A stretch of 64,000 nt of DNA from Topomyia yanbarensis (GCF_030247195.1 NC_080671.1:185235725-185299724), one strand, 5' to 3'; positions 46,391 to 57,750 are shown, counted from the first letter of the stretch. The notes: generated from the letters alone by a model not told the origin. Numbers and translations: made by a program.

Positions 46391-49149
46391 AGAAAATAAA
46401 TTTTATTTGTTCGTGTCATGTGCGAAGTAGAACATTCATCACCTTTATACAGTTTCATCATATACGGAATTCTATACTGAAATAGTGATGATAACGTTCA
46501 TAACATCATGAACGGTTGCTAAATCAGTAACGACTGTTCGTGAAAGAGAATATTACAGAAGCGAACGGAAATGAGTTAGTTAACTCGACAATTGTTATTT
46601 GCAACAGCCCGGAGAAGAAAGAAGTCTTCTTCGTGTTAGTTCGGGTAAAAAAGGAACATAGGATTTTTGAAAGGTACTACATTGAATGTCGAAGAAAAGG
46701 TACTAAACACAGATTGCACATTTCAGTTATGTTTAAAAATGTAAACCAACAACAGAAGGTTAAGGTTTTATCACATCCTTACATCTTTAAAATGAGTGTT
46801 TAACGGAATGATTGTTTTTCAACTGCCGAGTTCGAAAAGTTACACAAGTTACAGAACCTTGAGAAGCTGCATATTCGGCCACCCTTTTGAGGCGCACAAA
46901 CAAAATTAATGTCATTGAACTTACAATTTTCAATTTAATTTGCACCTCGGAAATAACGAAACTCGTGTTTGAGTAAGACACTTTCTAGTGCTATAACCGA
47001 ATCTTCGCAATAAACCAACACGCAGTTCCCAAAATAAACAAATACCAGTACCATTAAATCTAAATAGCATCCACCTACATCCCTTAAAAAACAATAACAT
47101 TTCCGTATTAGAAACGCTCAATTTCACATAGCGTGCAGTCAAACAGCGCAATTAATGAATTCTTGTCCATCATCATCATCATGCTAGCACAAAAACCACG
47201 AAACAGCCGATGAGCGCCACATCAGTTTCTATTGCGGAAGATAGCGGAAGGGAGGGAGAAGCAGTGCGGTAATCAAATTAGCATCCGCGATCAAGTGCAT
47301 TTCGCTGCACCGGCTCGTTACACTTTTTTTTTTTTATTTTCGTGCCGCGCGCCGTCATTCGTGTCGCGTGGGATTCATCGACTGGCTGACGAAGAGATGG
47401 CGCCACACGGTCATCTGTGCATGTGTATATATGCAACAGGCAGTGCATCGCCATCAACCGCACACGTACGGCACCGACTGTTGATATACTTTCCCGATGT
47501 TTAGGTAGTAGTTTGTTTGAGTACACTCGTAATCATCGGCAATGTTAGAGTGATGTTTGTTCAACTAGGGACTATTTTCGCTGCTGGGATGTTTCTCCCT
47601 TGCCCTCCCTTCTCCACTATCGGCTCAATCATCGACGCTTTCCAACTGGTGAGTGAAAGAGATAAAACACTAGTGAGTTGTGTGGATTCATGAATGAAAA
47701 TTGTTTACGTCAAGCACCTAGACGTCGCGCGATAGTAGTAATAGTGCGGCGTATTTCAAGTCATTACACTCTCGGTGCGCGGATTGATTAGAACGCTGAC
47801 ATTGAACTTGCGATTAATGGATTATGGTGGCTGTGAAAGCACGACGAACGCGGCAAGTAGTAAATGGACAGTAAATGATTAAAAAAATCATCGTAAACAA
47901 AATCTGCGATGAACTACTACATTAATTCGGAGTAGACTGCGACTTTCGGAAGAAAAGAAATTAGTTCTAGAACACTTGTTTCGTAGTGCTACAAAAGATC
48001 ACAAGACGCGATATGGAACTATAACGCTATACTGTTTGTTTATTTGCAGTAAATATAACTTTCTGTAGTAGCAAATACATGTCGCTACAGTTTGCACAGA
48101 AAGTTAGCGGAGCGAATGTCGAAGGGCGTTGTTTGTTTTATGGATCGTTTGGACTATAAATTGTGGCATTATTATTCGCGTGTCTCGTTAGGCGCTACAG
48201 TTGGGAATGGAAGAAATGGCAGAAGTTCTAAGTTGTATCTTCACAAGAGCTATTTAAGTCCACCGTTGTGACGATAGGTTGGTATGTGACATTGTTACAC
48301 GTGATGATCGGGGGTAAATTGATACTTCAGGGTGTATTGTCAAGAACTTGAGAGCTTCCAATAGGGATAAAAGAAAGATACTGATTTTTCTACTCAATGT
48401 TTGCTATTGTTTTCAGTAAACATGAGTTCATCGTGCAAAGAATCAAGCTGGAGAAACGCACCATTTTTTCATAATGTTTTACTCTATTCTACCAACTTAT
48501 ACAGATAAAAATACAAAAACATTGGTTTAATGGAAAAATCAATTTTGGTTCAATGATCTTATCAACATGAAGATTTGAGGAATATGTACTGACGAGAAGC
48601 CACAGGAGATTTTATGGACTCTAAAGATACACTCTTTCGTGTACATTGAGCGCAGGTAGCATATTCGAATTATCTTGGATAAATCACCTAGCAGGCCAGG
48701 TAAAACAGGCTGTCTTCAATAAACCGGCTCAAATCATCCGGAAATAAATAGCATGGGAAGGGTAATTGTGTAATGTTATGTTTTCGGACGGAGAAAATCA
48801 CTTCGGATAGACTAGAATGTTACAGTTGTATTTAGCACGATTTGAGCTAAGCGAGTGTTGTGAGATTAAAGCGGAATTTTTGAGTTGTAATTTTGATAAC
48901 GTCTGAAACATTTCTACCATGCAATGCGTTTAATATTTATTCACCCGAATGAACTCCAGAAAATATTTTGAAGCATTTGACACAATTTGAGCGAGGGAAT
49001 TTCAATTCGAGAACTAGGGGAATGACGAATAGTCTTTCCGTAACACAACGAATTCCACCACATTTCTAAGCAATTCATGACTTGATTCATCGAGAAAAAA
49101 CATCCCTCTTATTATATGGGTTGCTTTCAGTCTTTACTAGAGAACTTTT
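46391..49149. other. Unique DNA without recognisable genes
   Basis: An 87-codon plus-strand ORF at 46540-46803 (lysine-rich, no motif) is the best open frame. Positions 47200-47800 are GC-rich with a poly-T run at 47324-47333, and may be host regulatory sequence. The rest is AT-rich and featureless. Confidence 0.3.
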
Positions 49150-49260
49150 GGGGAATCTTGGCATGGATGGTAGTGAAATGGACGCCCTTAAAGATGCTAA
49201 GTTCGAATCCAGCCGTGGAGCCGACAGATGATGTCCTTTATCTCGAGGGTTCGGTATGGG
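49150..49260 (+). other. tRNA-like box pair, possible SINE head
   Basis: AGTTCGAATCC at 49199-49209 is a good pol III B box, and GGTAGTGAAATGG about 40 bp upstream could be a weak A box. No cloverleaf with paired acceptor arms could be drawn by eye, so this is more likely a decayed SINE or tRNA pseudogene than a tRNA gene. Confidence 0.3.
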
Positions 49261-50127
49261 AGCAGTGATATTTTCGGCCGGCGTCACGCAAACTCATTCC
49301 ATCCTTGTAGTCGAACAGCTTTTTCAACGCTTCCTTCTTTATCTTCTTCTTCTGAGTATCGAACTAAATATCAAGTGAAATTGGGCATTATAAGCTGAGA
49401 CAGTGTTTGCAATGTTACAGATAAGTACATAATTTTTACGCTGTACTGTTCTAGATTGCACTTAGTGATTAATATCACTTTCGGGTGACTGGACAGCTCT
49501 GATTACCAGTGATAGCAACGGATGGTGATGCTTGCCAGTAAGTTGGAAATAATTTCTGCAATGAATTTTATCTGTTTTTGGCATGGCGAAATTTAATTAT
49601 GTCTTTGTCAAAAGGAGAGGGAGACGTCTCTATTAATGTCAGCGGGTAATGTGTAACGAGGAATCGTTCGGAAAAATTTAGATATCTACGATGCGTTCCA
49701 ACAGAAGAATTAGTGATCTTCCGGATTTAAGGGAAGTTCTCTATTGAGACTGTCTACGATATCAGCGAGCACCTGAGCATAGATATGTGCAGCAAGGAAT
49801 TCTACCTTTTCTCATTGGATAAATGGTTTGCATTGCCAAAAGGCCCAGCTGGTTTTTTATAGTTCTGCTTTCGAAAGGTGTGGCTAACGGTCCCATAACT
49901 CGCCGAAATAATTCACACTAAATTTTCCATTTTTTTTTCCTAACCGCGGGACCTCTGAAAATAGCACAATAAAACAAGTTTTCTTCCAGAGGTTCGGCCG
50001 CATGCTTTTTCTCAAAATTCTAAATTGATGATAAATTTACATATATATTTGCCGACGATATTAAAGGGTAAATCGATAATGGTTTAGTAGGAAAATTCAA
50101 CAAATAAGTAAAAATTATGTTCCACAT
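49261..50127. other. 3' flank of the OTU retrotransposon
   Basis: No ORF. Read on the minus strand, the end of the OTU retrotransposon must lie here, and an A-run (AGGAAAAAAAAATGG in that sense, ~49927-49941) is a possible 3' tail. No short target duplication could be matched by eye with the 5' side. Confidence 0.3.
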
Positions 50128-52280
50128 TTAATCCTGATATTCGGACTCAGAACTTTCAGTAGCGGACTCATTGATACCGTAAATTTCTTCAATTTTCTGG
50201 TGGAATTTTTCCTTATGCAAAGCTAGTGTTTCCCATTCATGGTAACTATAATTCCTGTACCTCTGCATAGTTGCAATAATGGAGTCCCACCAGGTGAGGG
50301 ATGGACGACAAGGACGCAATCTAGACGCGAACAATCTCGACGCAGCTTTTACAGGATGACCAGCAGGACGGCGCACGACATGACCGAAATATCGCATCTG
50401 ATGTGCACGAACTCTTTTAGTAATCCGCCTCTTTCTAAGAAGGACGGATACCGTCCTCTTGATTCTTGCGTCACCGTCATGCGTACACAGGGCTGCCATC
50501 TCGCGTACAATTTGCCTCTCGTAGTTTCGTAAGGACTTCCGACTGTATTTTGTTAGCACTGCTGTTTGCGTTCCATAGAGCATAGCGGGAGCTAGGACGG
50601 TTTCATAAATCAATCTCCCTAATTCCCAACTAGGTTCGCGTCTTCTAAGAAACTCCATGACAGCCTTAGAAGTCTTGATTGTGTTCTGACAACGAATCCT
50701 AGTGGTAAGTGGGCGATCAAGATGAGGTGTCAGTGTCACTCCCAAATACTTGAGAGCGGATTTAACATCGAACTCTCTGCCCAAAATATTTAACACATTA
50801 ACGCCGGGACCCATAGGGTTACGCACCAAAAGCTGACACTTGTCCTCATTCAATTTCAAACCAACACTTAGCAGATACTCCTTAATGCATGTTATAATCT
50901 TCTCCAGATGCTCAGGAGACTCAGCAATTATTAATAAATCGTCAGCATATGCAAGAATTATCGGCAGGGTAATTTCCGCACCCTGGTTCAAGCAGAAAAA
51001 TCCGAGTTCTTCTTCCACGCTAGTGAGAACCGCCTCCATTACTAAATTGAATATGAAGGGGCTCAGCGGGCAGCCTTGCTTGATACCCATCTTCCTAGCC
51101 TGGGAATGCGACATATCTCCCTGCCAAAGAGTCTGCTCCATATCTCCCCGCAGACACTCAACCACGCGGTTGATAACACAATGAGGAACCCCTTTACCTA
51201 CAATAATGGTGCAGTATTAGCTTATGTGACTACATTTAAGTTAATTTTGTTACCTTTCAAAATTGCAGGTAAAGCTTTCAAATTTACTTGGTCGAAAGCC
51301 TTTTCTATGTCTAGAGACATTACATAAATGGGAATCCCTTCATTCCAGCGCTCTTGGAGAATTCGTTGCGCGATGTATAAATGGTCAGTTGTCGAACGTT
51401 CAGCTAAAAACGCAGCCTGATGATGACCAATATCACCCACATATCTCTGAAGTATCTCAAGCACCCACATGGCGTAAATTTTATATCCGGTGCTTGATAG
51501 ACAAATCCTACGGTAGTGCGAAACAGTTTTAGGTTTCTGAATCTTAGGAATCGGCACAATAATGTTCTTCTTCCATTCACTGGGAATTGTGTTGGAGGAC
51601 CACACCCTCTTCATAATCCCTAATAGCTCCAACAAAGTAGACTCATCGGCATACTTGAAATATTCAGCGGGCAACCGATCATGTCCTGAAGCCTTGCCAT
51701 TTTTCATGCGCGCCAGTAACTGCTGCAGATGAGCCAAAGACGGGCCAGGTGGTAGTGATATCCCATCAGTCTCTATAATCGGATCCGGCAGACCGTCAAC
51801 GTCCAGACCATCGTCTCGCTGCCAGGCACTCATAGATATGGTGGGATAGGGTTTTGGACATTTGTTTCGTCTATCTCTCTTCAAATACTTATGGGTCCGT
51901 GTGATACGCTCCCCAGGTGAATATTGCTCTAATTGTTTGAAAAATTGGATACATTCCTCTTCCTTGTTCTTCTTGAGTAGGGCCTTAAGGCGCCGTGTAG
52001 ATTCTTCCAACTTGATGGCTATTCTCCGGGATGGTTTCCATGACATCCAAAATCTATACTTTGAAACCAATGCAGCTGCTTGACGACAACGGCGATCCCG
52101 AGGTAGAAATGAATTCTTTCGCAAAGAAGAGGAAGCAGCCTTTTTTGTCTTCTGACCCAATTTCTCCCAGGCACTATCCACCGTTCCTAAGGAAGGCACA
52201 GAGCTGTGTTTTTTTAATTGTTCGTGGTAGGTTTTCAAGGTAAGGGGTTTCTGCAACGATGATGCTTCGGACATTGGCAA
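50128..52280 (-). CDS. RTE-like reverse transcriptase, split by a 56-nt segment
   Basis: The first part (52280-51254) has a basic N-terminal linker, MKNGKASGHDRLPAEYFKYA, WKKNIIVPIPK, and RT motif A SLDIEKAFDQV at residues 322-332. A 56-nt segment (51253-51198) begins GT and ends AG. The frame continues phase 1 into GKGVPHCVINRVVE and on through 51165-50128: IKQGCPLSPFIFN (motif B), catalytic YADD 76 residues after that block's first ATG codon, then LKYLGVTLT and a C-terminal RRITKRVRAHQMRYFGHVVR. Leaving out the segment gives an uninterrupted RT. Upstream, the same frame stays open through 16 codons back to the endonuclease stop, so ORF2 was probably one long protein. The start at 52280 is therefore only the first ATG after that stop. 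Confidence 0.85.
51198..51253 (-). other. Putative 56-nt intron in the RT domain
   Basis: On the minus strand the segment reads AAAG/GTAACAAAAT at its start and ATTATTGTAG/GTAAAGG at its end. An internal GCTAATAC lies ~20 nt before the 3' AG and matches the insect branch-point style CTAAT. Its length is typical of small dipteran introns. Its removal is phase-preserving (phase 1). Without removal, the frame hits a stop soon after. The alternative is a 50-bp insertion with a 6-bp AGGTAA direct repeat at its edges, which would give the same ORF when excluded. Confidence 0.6.
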
Positions 52281-52328
52281 TACTGATCGTATTCGGAAAG
52301 GTTTTCTACGAATCGCTATTGATGCGGC

Positions 52329-53063
52329 TTAACCGCGATGCTGCGCTAAATCCCAGACAACTATTTTATGGTCGGATCCAATGCCGACAGGTTTCTTCGC
52401 CCTGATTCTGCGGATATACAGTTGTGAGCGCATAGGTAGGATCACGTGATCTAATTGTGAACAAGATGTTCCATTTGTCCAAGTCCACATCAACGACTTT
52501 TCGCCCTGCATCGAGCGAACAGATAACTGATGTCGGCTAAGAAAATAGCGAAGTTGCACACCATTCTCGTTGGTTTTGGTATGACATGTCATCCGCCCCA
52601 GCAGCAATTTTTCCGCATCCGAAGCATCGTCAAATGCTAAATGGCTGTTAAAATCACCTGCTAAAATAACGGAACTTCTATCCGGACAGATTGTTAAAAA
52701 TGCACCAAGGCGACCGAGATACGTTGCATTGCATTTGTTAGGGCCATGCACGTTAACTACTGTTATGTTATGGTACTTCAAATTAGAAACATAACGAATG
52801 CTAGCGTGCAAAATGTGAGGGCCCATCATACTAACCCTCATAATCGAGACGTTGTGCCATTTCGAAACAAGAACTGCTAAGTTTCGTTTACGTGTACTAC
52901 AAGCGCTAGCGGTGACCCAAATATAATTCTGCGTTTCGCTGTGAAACGCATCGATATTGGCCTCCTGTAGGAGTGCTACAGCGATTCCACTGCCATGAAG
53001 GTACTCATCAATCATCTTTCGCTTCTCCCTGTTACGACAACCGCATACATTCCAAGTGGCCAT
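52329..53063 (-). CDS. APE-type endonuclease of the OTU retrotransposon
   Basis: 244 residues starting MATWNVCGCRN, which is where LINE endonucleases usually begin. The catalytic motifs are in place: Asn5, Glu34 in LLQEANI, the NVHGPN block at 104-109, GDFNSH at 136-141, SQLDHVI near 210 and SDHK at 230-233. The enzyme nicks target DNA to prime reverse transcription. The ORF ends with TAA at 52331-52329, yet the following 16 codons are open and lead in the same frame into the RT ORF. One nonsense change, or a deliberate stop with re-initiation, is implied. The ATG at 53063 follows a 299-base gap after the OTU ORF. Confidence 0.9.
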   Translation of the reverse strand: MATWNVCGCRNREKRKMIDEYLHGSGIAVALLQEANIDAFHSETQNYIWVTASACSTRKRNLAVLVSKWHNVSIMRVSMMGPHILHASIRYVSNLKYHNITVVNVHGPNKCNATYLGRLGAFLTICPDRSSVILAGDFNSHLAFDDASDAEKLLLGRMTCHTKTNENGVQLRYFLSRHQLSVRSMQGEKSLMWTWTNGTSCSQLDHVILPMRSQLYIRRIRAKKPVGIGSDHKIVVWDLAQHRG

Positions 53064-53362
53064 TTTGAGGTAGTGACTTGAACTTTTGCTATTGTCGGCG
53101 AAGTTCAGAGCTGTGAAAAAGGGAATTCTTGAGTGGGGTGAGTTGACGTTGGTAGATTAATGATAAAACTGTTTGGAGCATCGCATCCCGCATGCTCTAT
53201 GAGGACGGCCGATGGGCATACTGCCGAGAGTCACCTTGGGGGAGGATTCCGGATAGCCTGTTGCCCGCTGGGTACAGATGTTGGCATCTTATGAAAGAGA
53301 AAAGTTTTCTCTTTCGTCTACCGCTTCGATCTTTGACAGACGAGTGATAGTCTGTCCGGGAT

Positions 53363-54076
53363 CTACCCTCGGTGTGTCTTGGCGGTGTGCTTGTTGGTTG
53401 CCTCCGGGAAGCATGCAAGATGCGCAGTCACTTGGTACGGCTTACGGTGGTTGGTAGATCGAACATTCTCTGTGGAGGTAATGGATGGACTGGTCTGCGA
53501 CGACCTATCACGACTGAGATCGGCAGGTTTGCGTTCTAAAGCAAGACTCCCTGAAAAGAATGTCTGCCCGGCTGATTGAGGCGGTCGACATGGTGATGAA
53601 GATACGTCCACACAAACAACACTGTCGTAATGTGACCCATCATATAGCAATTTAATGCTCCTCGTCGTCTCGGTATTACCATAACGGTAGGATTGCACTT
53701 GACCGGTTCTCCGATCCCAAATGTGAACATCAACTTGAAACATTCTACTTGCGGCTGAAATCGATTCTTCCCCGCCCCATGTGCCATCCCTTGACAACAA
53801 ATCCAAATATCCATCTACACTATGGTCATCCGCTTGATCCTGGGCAAATGGCAGCAAAAAATAATAATACTCCTCCCTGTTCAATTTTAAATATTGCACT
53901 ACATCACGTCTCATATCTGCAGTGGCAGAAGAGAAACGATCGTGATTCCCCGGATGTGTCCCATACAGTTGGTGAACAAAACTTCCGTACAAACAATTCC
54001 CGTCACCAGGAATTTTTTGATACCATATATTATATCCGGAAAGGACACACTTTTGCATTCCTAATGCACCAGCCAT
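53363..54076 (-). CDS. OTU-family cysteine protease, ORF1 of retrotransposon
   Basis: 237 residues. The OTU domain spans about 15-155: IPGDGNCLYGSFVHQLYG with Asp25 and nucleophile Cys28, a helical DMRRDVVQYLK part, GTWGGEESISAASRMFQVDV at 98-117, and the catalytic His149 in GSHYDSV. OTU proteases are cysteine proteases that often cleave ubiquitin chains. Here it could cut ubiquitin conjugates or the element's own products; neither is shown. The C-terminal 80 residues are Ser/Arg-rich with no zinc knuckle, so this ORF is not a usual gag-like ORF1. It precedes the endonuclease on the same strand, which ties it to the element. All key residues are intact. Start chosen at the ATG 24 codons before the catalytic Asp. 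Confidence 0.88.
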   Translation of the reverse strand: MAGALGMQKCVLSGYNIWYQKIPGDGNCLYGSFVHQLYGTHPGNHDRFSSATADMRRDVVQYLKLNREEYYYFLLPFAQDQADDHSVDGYLDLLSRDGTWGGEESISAASRMFQVDVHIWDRRTGQVQSYRYGNTETTRSIKLLYDGSHYDSVVCVDVSSSPCRPPQSAGQTFFSGSLALERKPADLSRDRSSQTSPSITSTENVRSTNHRKPYQVTAHLACFPEATNKHTAKTHRG

Positions 54077-54984
54077 TTTAAACAGAAACAGAAGTAAAAA
54101 GAAGCTACCAAAAACTATCCATAGAGTTCTGTGCAGATCATCTCACACATACTACTTTGTGATCTGTGCGCCTCAGGTTGTCCTGTGAGCAAGTTGGATT
54201 AGATCGCATAAAGCGTTTATAAATGTGTTGAGACGTGATGTGCCCCTATGAAACTTGTTGCGAGTCGCGGAATACCGGTTGTGCAGGTTGCATCACGAAA
54301 GAGATCCACCGATGTGCTATCTTCAATTATTTTCCTCCACCTGTCGGAATGTTGTAACTGGTTAAGGAGGATAAACTTATAGGGATCCATTCATGAATGA
54401 CGTAGAGTTGTATGGGGGGAGGGGGAGTTTTGTATTTTGTAATGATGTGTGCCGGGGGTGGGGGGTCATGTCATTGCTACGTAGCTTTTTTGAAGGGGAA
54501 TGGCAGTTGACCTAACGTCACTACAATCTTACCCGTGTCATCTAATTAGCATCGTTTTTCTTTTAAATTTTTTTGCGAGGCAGGCGGGGGGAAGGTTGGC
54601 CGTTTCTAGATCTCCTAATTATTTCTACGTATACTAGATAACCGATTAGTTCCCGATCTATGAATCTAATACCATGGGGATGAAATAACAAAATCCCACT
54701 ACTTTCTACTCGATTGATAAGATAGGACAGATTAACTGCATCAGGCAATACTCCCACGGCCGGCCGTTGGAGTTCAAATTGCCATTGTTTAGAAACCAAA
54801 GACCACTCGGAGCAGCCGGCTGCTCAGAGGTTAAATACCCCAAAAATCTAAATAAGACCTTTTTCCTATCCGAGTAACCGAACGCTCAAGGACTAACTTA
54901 AAACTCGATAAAATATGCTCTATGGTCGCATCGCTGGCTTGAAGCGAATCCTAGACCTTACACCTTCCCAAATATCCAACTCCG
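54077..54984. other. Leader of the OTU element and unknown DNA
   Basis: Positions 54077-54360 probably belong to the 5' leader of the OTU retrotransposon; an ACTACTTTGTGATCTGTGCG stretch is not repeated elsewhere. Positions 54390-54500 hold a G-rich stretch between ATGAATGACGTAG and TCATTGCTACGTAG, a weak inverted pair like that of some mosquito MITEs. No ORF. Confidence 0.3.
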
Positions 54985-55275
54985 CGACACTTATGGAAGA
55001 GTCTGATGAATCGTCGTCCTTCCGTTAAGTAAGTGAAGCATCAACACTTCCTCTCTAGCCCTTCCTTCTCCCTCCCCCGTGAACGATGAAGATGGGGGCG
55101 GCCGGCAATGATGGCTATCATGCTGCTGATGGTTTAATCTGGTTGAATTGGTATTATCTCCCAAGTACCATTTCTTAAGCAATTCTTATTAGGCAATCTG
55201 CAGAAAAACATGATGAAGTCAGTGTGCAATCCGCCAAGATCATCGTCACAACGCAACGCAACGCAACGCTTCCTT
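54985..55275 (+). repeat. Dispersed repeat, copy 2
   Basis: Homologous to 45530-45830 in the same orientation. This copy ends in an expanded CGCAACGCAACGCAACGC run (55251-55270), followed by TTCCTTCTTTATCTTCTTCT, which also occurs at 49331-49350. Confidence 0.6.
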
Positions 55276-55756
55276 CTTTATCTTCTTCTTCGTCTTTATC
55301 TTCGCCGAATGGCGCTACCGGCCTTCCGCTCCACGCACGTTTTTGTCTCGAAAGGGGTCTACCGTAATTTTTTTTCCACGATGACCATGCGTTTCGTAAA
55401 ACCGTTCAACACGCTCGCAGAGTACTTGCTGTTTCGACGCCATCTTCGATTGAACTGACAACACCCGAGCGGAAAGAAACATGGCACCCATTTCTAGGGA
55501 GTCTAGAGAGCAATTCTCTTGAAGAGAAAAAAAATTACGCTCTATACTTTAATTACAGAAAGGTATTGAAATCATTCTAATATTTTATTAAACACCCGTT
55601 ACAAAGCGGAGAGACATTAGGAAAATCATTATAAAACTGCTGATATCATGGACATGTGTCACACGAATACATAGCATACCAAACACGACCGGGTGGCTGA
55701 TGCAGTGAAATCTTTTTATACAACAGTATACACCTGGCCCTGGTCTTACAATCGTT

Positions 55757-55883
55757 AAGGTTGAACAGAGAATGGACAAAAATCGAAAACGAAAAAAGCA
55801 GTTTTTTGCACACCGTATGTTAGATCTTCATAAAAATCAATCAATTTTCGTTTTCGATTTTTGCCCATTCTCTATCCAACCTT
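55757..55883. repeat. Hairpin element (127 bp)
   Basis: AAGGTTGAACAGAGAATGGA, then CAAAAATCGAAAACGAAAA, is mirrored at 55845-55883 with two mismatches. The loop is ~49 bp. Probably a tiny MITE. Confidence 0.75.
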
Positions 55884-55984
55884 AAAGGGAAAGGAATATT
55901 AGTTGAATACTTACTTAAGAAGATGCGGGGAACCCACGCAATCTCCACAGATATTACGGACGTTAGATTTGGTTAGTAGCGAAG

Positions 55985-56503
55985 GAAAGTGGAAATGGAA
56001 ATAAAATGTCACGATGACGTGCATAAAAATTACGCAAAACGGGACTAAGATCACAACATCATGAACATAAATTATACTATTAGTGACCAAAATATGAAAG
56101 ATCTTGGTTAAGATCCTGAAATCATGAACATAAATCACTACTCGTGACTAAAATATCACGATAACGTGAATAGAATTTACGAAAATCGTGACTAAGATCC
56201 TGAAATCTCACAATGCTCTGCCCAAAAAAACCGTCAGTAAACTCTCGAATAAAATATAACGTGATGAGATATCACGAAAGTCACCTAAACTCCTAAAATC
56301 AAGGAACATCGCTTAACTGTCGATTCTTTTAGTTGATATAGTTTATATAAACCAGTGTATCCCCTAATTACGCACAAGAATCAAACGAAACTAACCATAT
56401 CCAGGAAACAATCATGGTTACCCAACCAAACATTGAAATGTAACGCCAAGTACATTTTTGATGCGAACTAGTTTTTTGACAACACAAATAATTTCATGAA
56501 TAT
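55985..56503. repeat. CACGA-type repeat element, copy 2 (inverted)
   Basis: Reverse-complement relative of 10966-11640: CATGAACATAAAT, GTGACTAAAATATCACGATA, CGTGAATAGAATTTACG and AATCGTGACTAAGATCCTGA are the tandem words. GCGAACTAGTTTTTTG and AATTTCATGAATA at 56463-56502 match 11048-11006. It is cut off at 56503 by the retroelement that follows. Confidence 0.75.
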
Positions 56504-56932
56504 GACAAGCGAGTAAAGGTGCTTTAACCTAGCCTCAATAGCCAGGGCAGGGCTAAATACCTTTGTCCCATCCCAGAAACCAAAGGAGTGACAGTAACCC
56601 TCTTAGCCACGTGACTCCCAACGATTTATAAAATCCCCATCAAATTGAAACGGTCGGTACGGTTGTCCTCGTTTCTTCCTTATTCAAGGTTTGAAATAAT
56701 TCGTTGATTAAATTCTTCATTAAATGAATAATTTAATTGCCGTATAATTTTGAATCATCTTCACTTTGTACGCTGCACAGTTGGCCTGGCCGCTTTAATG
56801 TTTGTGTCGCGTACCATATGTACCACAAACATTAATATTGACAAGAAAAATTGTAGGTTAACATCTGCAATATTCCAGGATCCCTAAATGTATTGGCTGT
56901 GTATGTGTAGACTAGACTAGACTAGACTAGAC
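56504..56932 (+). mobile_element. 5'-truncated copy of the 18089-19418 retroelement
   Basis: GCGAGTAAAGGTGCTTTAAC through to TTGGCTGTGTATGTGTAG is homologous, in opposite orientation, to 18530-18089. It ends in a (TAGAC)n tail (56908-56932), while the other copy ends in (TAGAA)n. Shared features include GAAACGGTCGGTACGGTTGT and TTAAATGAATAATTTAATTG. The tail on the right shows that + is the sense orientation. No ORF. Confidence 0.75.
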
Positions 56933-57099
56933 ATGTGTCTTTGAGGTATGAAGTTTTGAATAAAACTGATTTTCGGAGTGTTCAGATAGTTTTTGAGTAT
57001 ATATCAAGTTCTGTTTGACCATTTGAGCATTTGAGAATAGAAGAATGTTCATCAGCAATGTAATAGACACTTTTACAATGCATAATATTACATGGAACA

Positions 57100-57750
57100 A
57101 ACGCTTCCTAAAATCACAAAATATTTCTCATCTTTTCGTGAACTGGCTCATGATTCCTAGTATATTAGACACAACCCATTTGCGTTTTTGATATAATTCG
57201 CAAAATCGTGAAATATTACTAATATTCATAGCATAGTAGTCGCGACTGACCATTCGTGCTAGAGAAATAGTTTGCAAAATCATGGAATATTATTCATGGA
57301 TTAGTGAATTGATTCACGATTCCTAGTATATGGTTCACCATCTATCTTGAGTGCTTGTGATATTTAGAAGATATCCCTAATCATTAACAATTCCATGCAA
57401 CTCTGTCCATGGTCATGAAATTTTATTTTTTACAAAGTTTGGAACGATATTCGTAGAATCATTTTTGTTCCATACACGTTTTCATGAACTATATAGTCAT
57501 GTACAGCTGCTAGCGAGCAGTAATAGGTACGGGAAGTAGCTATAGATAAACTATTAGGACGTCGTCGTCGACCATCGTTTTTCATTTGAAAAGGTTCAAG
57601 GTGATGTCCGGATAAAAAACGAAAACTGCGTTGTACATAAAAAATACGTTATAGAGCCACAAATCGTATTCGTGATATAATTCGCAAAACTAGATACCGC
57701 GAATCAGTCACAATTTCATGAATCATTCCATGTTGGCATGTTACTCTGAG
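57100..57750. repeat. Degenerate tandem repeats (TTCGCAAAATCGTG-type)
   Basis: Phrases such as TTCGTGAACTGG..CATGATTCCTAG, GCAAAATCGTGAAATATTAC and GATTCACGATTCCTAGTATA recur three to four times with spacing of 60-190 bp. In style it resembles the CACGA repeats, but no direct alignment was made. Confidence 0.45.

Larger units (their letters stand above)
50128..54076 (-). mobile_element. OTU-protease retrotransposon, RTE-like
   Basis: Three minus-strand coding blocks in order: an OTU cysteine protease (54076-53363), an APE endonuclease (53063-52329) and a reverse transcriptase (52280-50128 with a 56-nt interruption). Spacing is 299 bases and 48 bases. The true ends are not defined. A leader probably extends to about 54350 and a 3' region below 50128. 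The catalytic motifs of all three enzymes are present, in contrast with every other LINE in the window, so this copy is young or under selection. The RT style (KQGCPLSPFIFN, YADDLLI and a C-terminal GHVVRRP) resembles the RTE group. An OTU protease ORF is an unusual companion. Confidence 0.85.

Noticed and set aside
51165..51253. Programmed ribosomal frameshift joining the two RT halves
   Set aside because: No slippery heptamer is visible, and the intervening 56 nt contain stops. Exclusion of the segment explains the join better.
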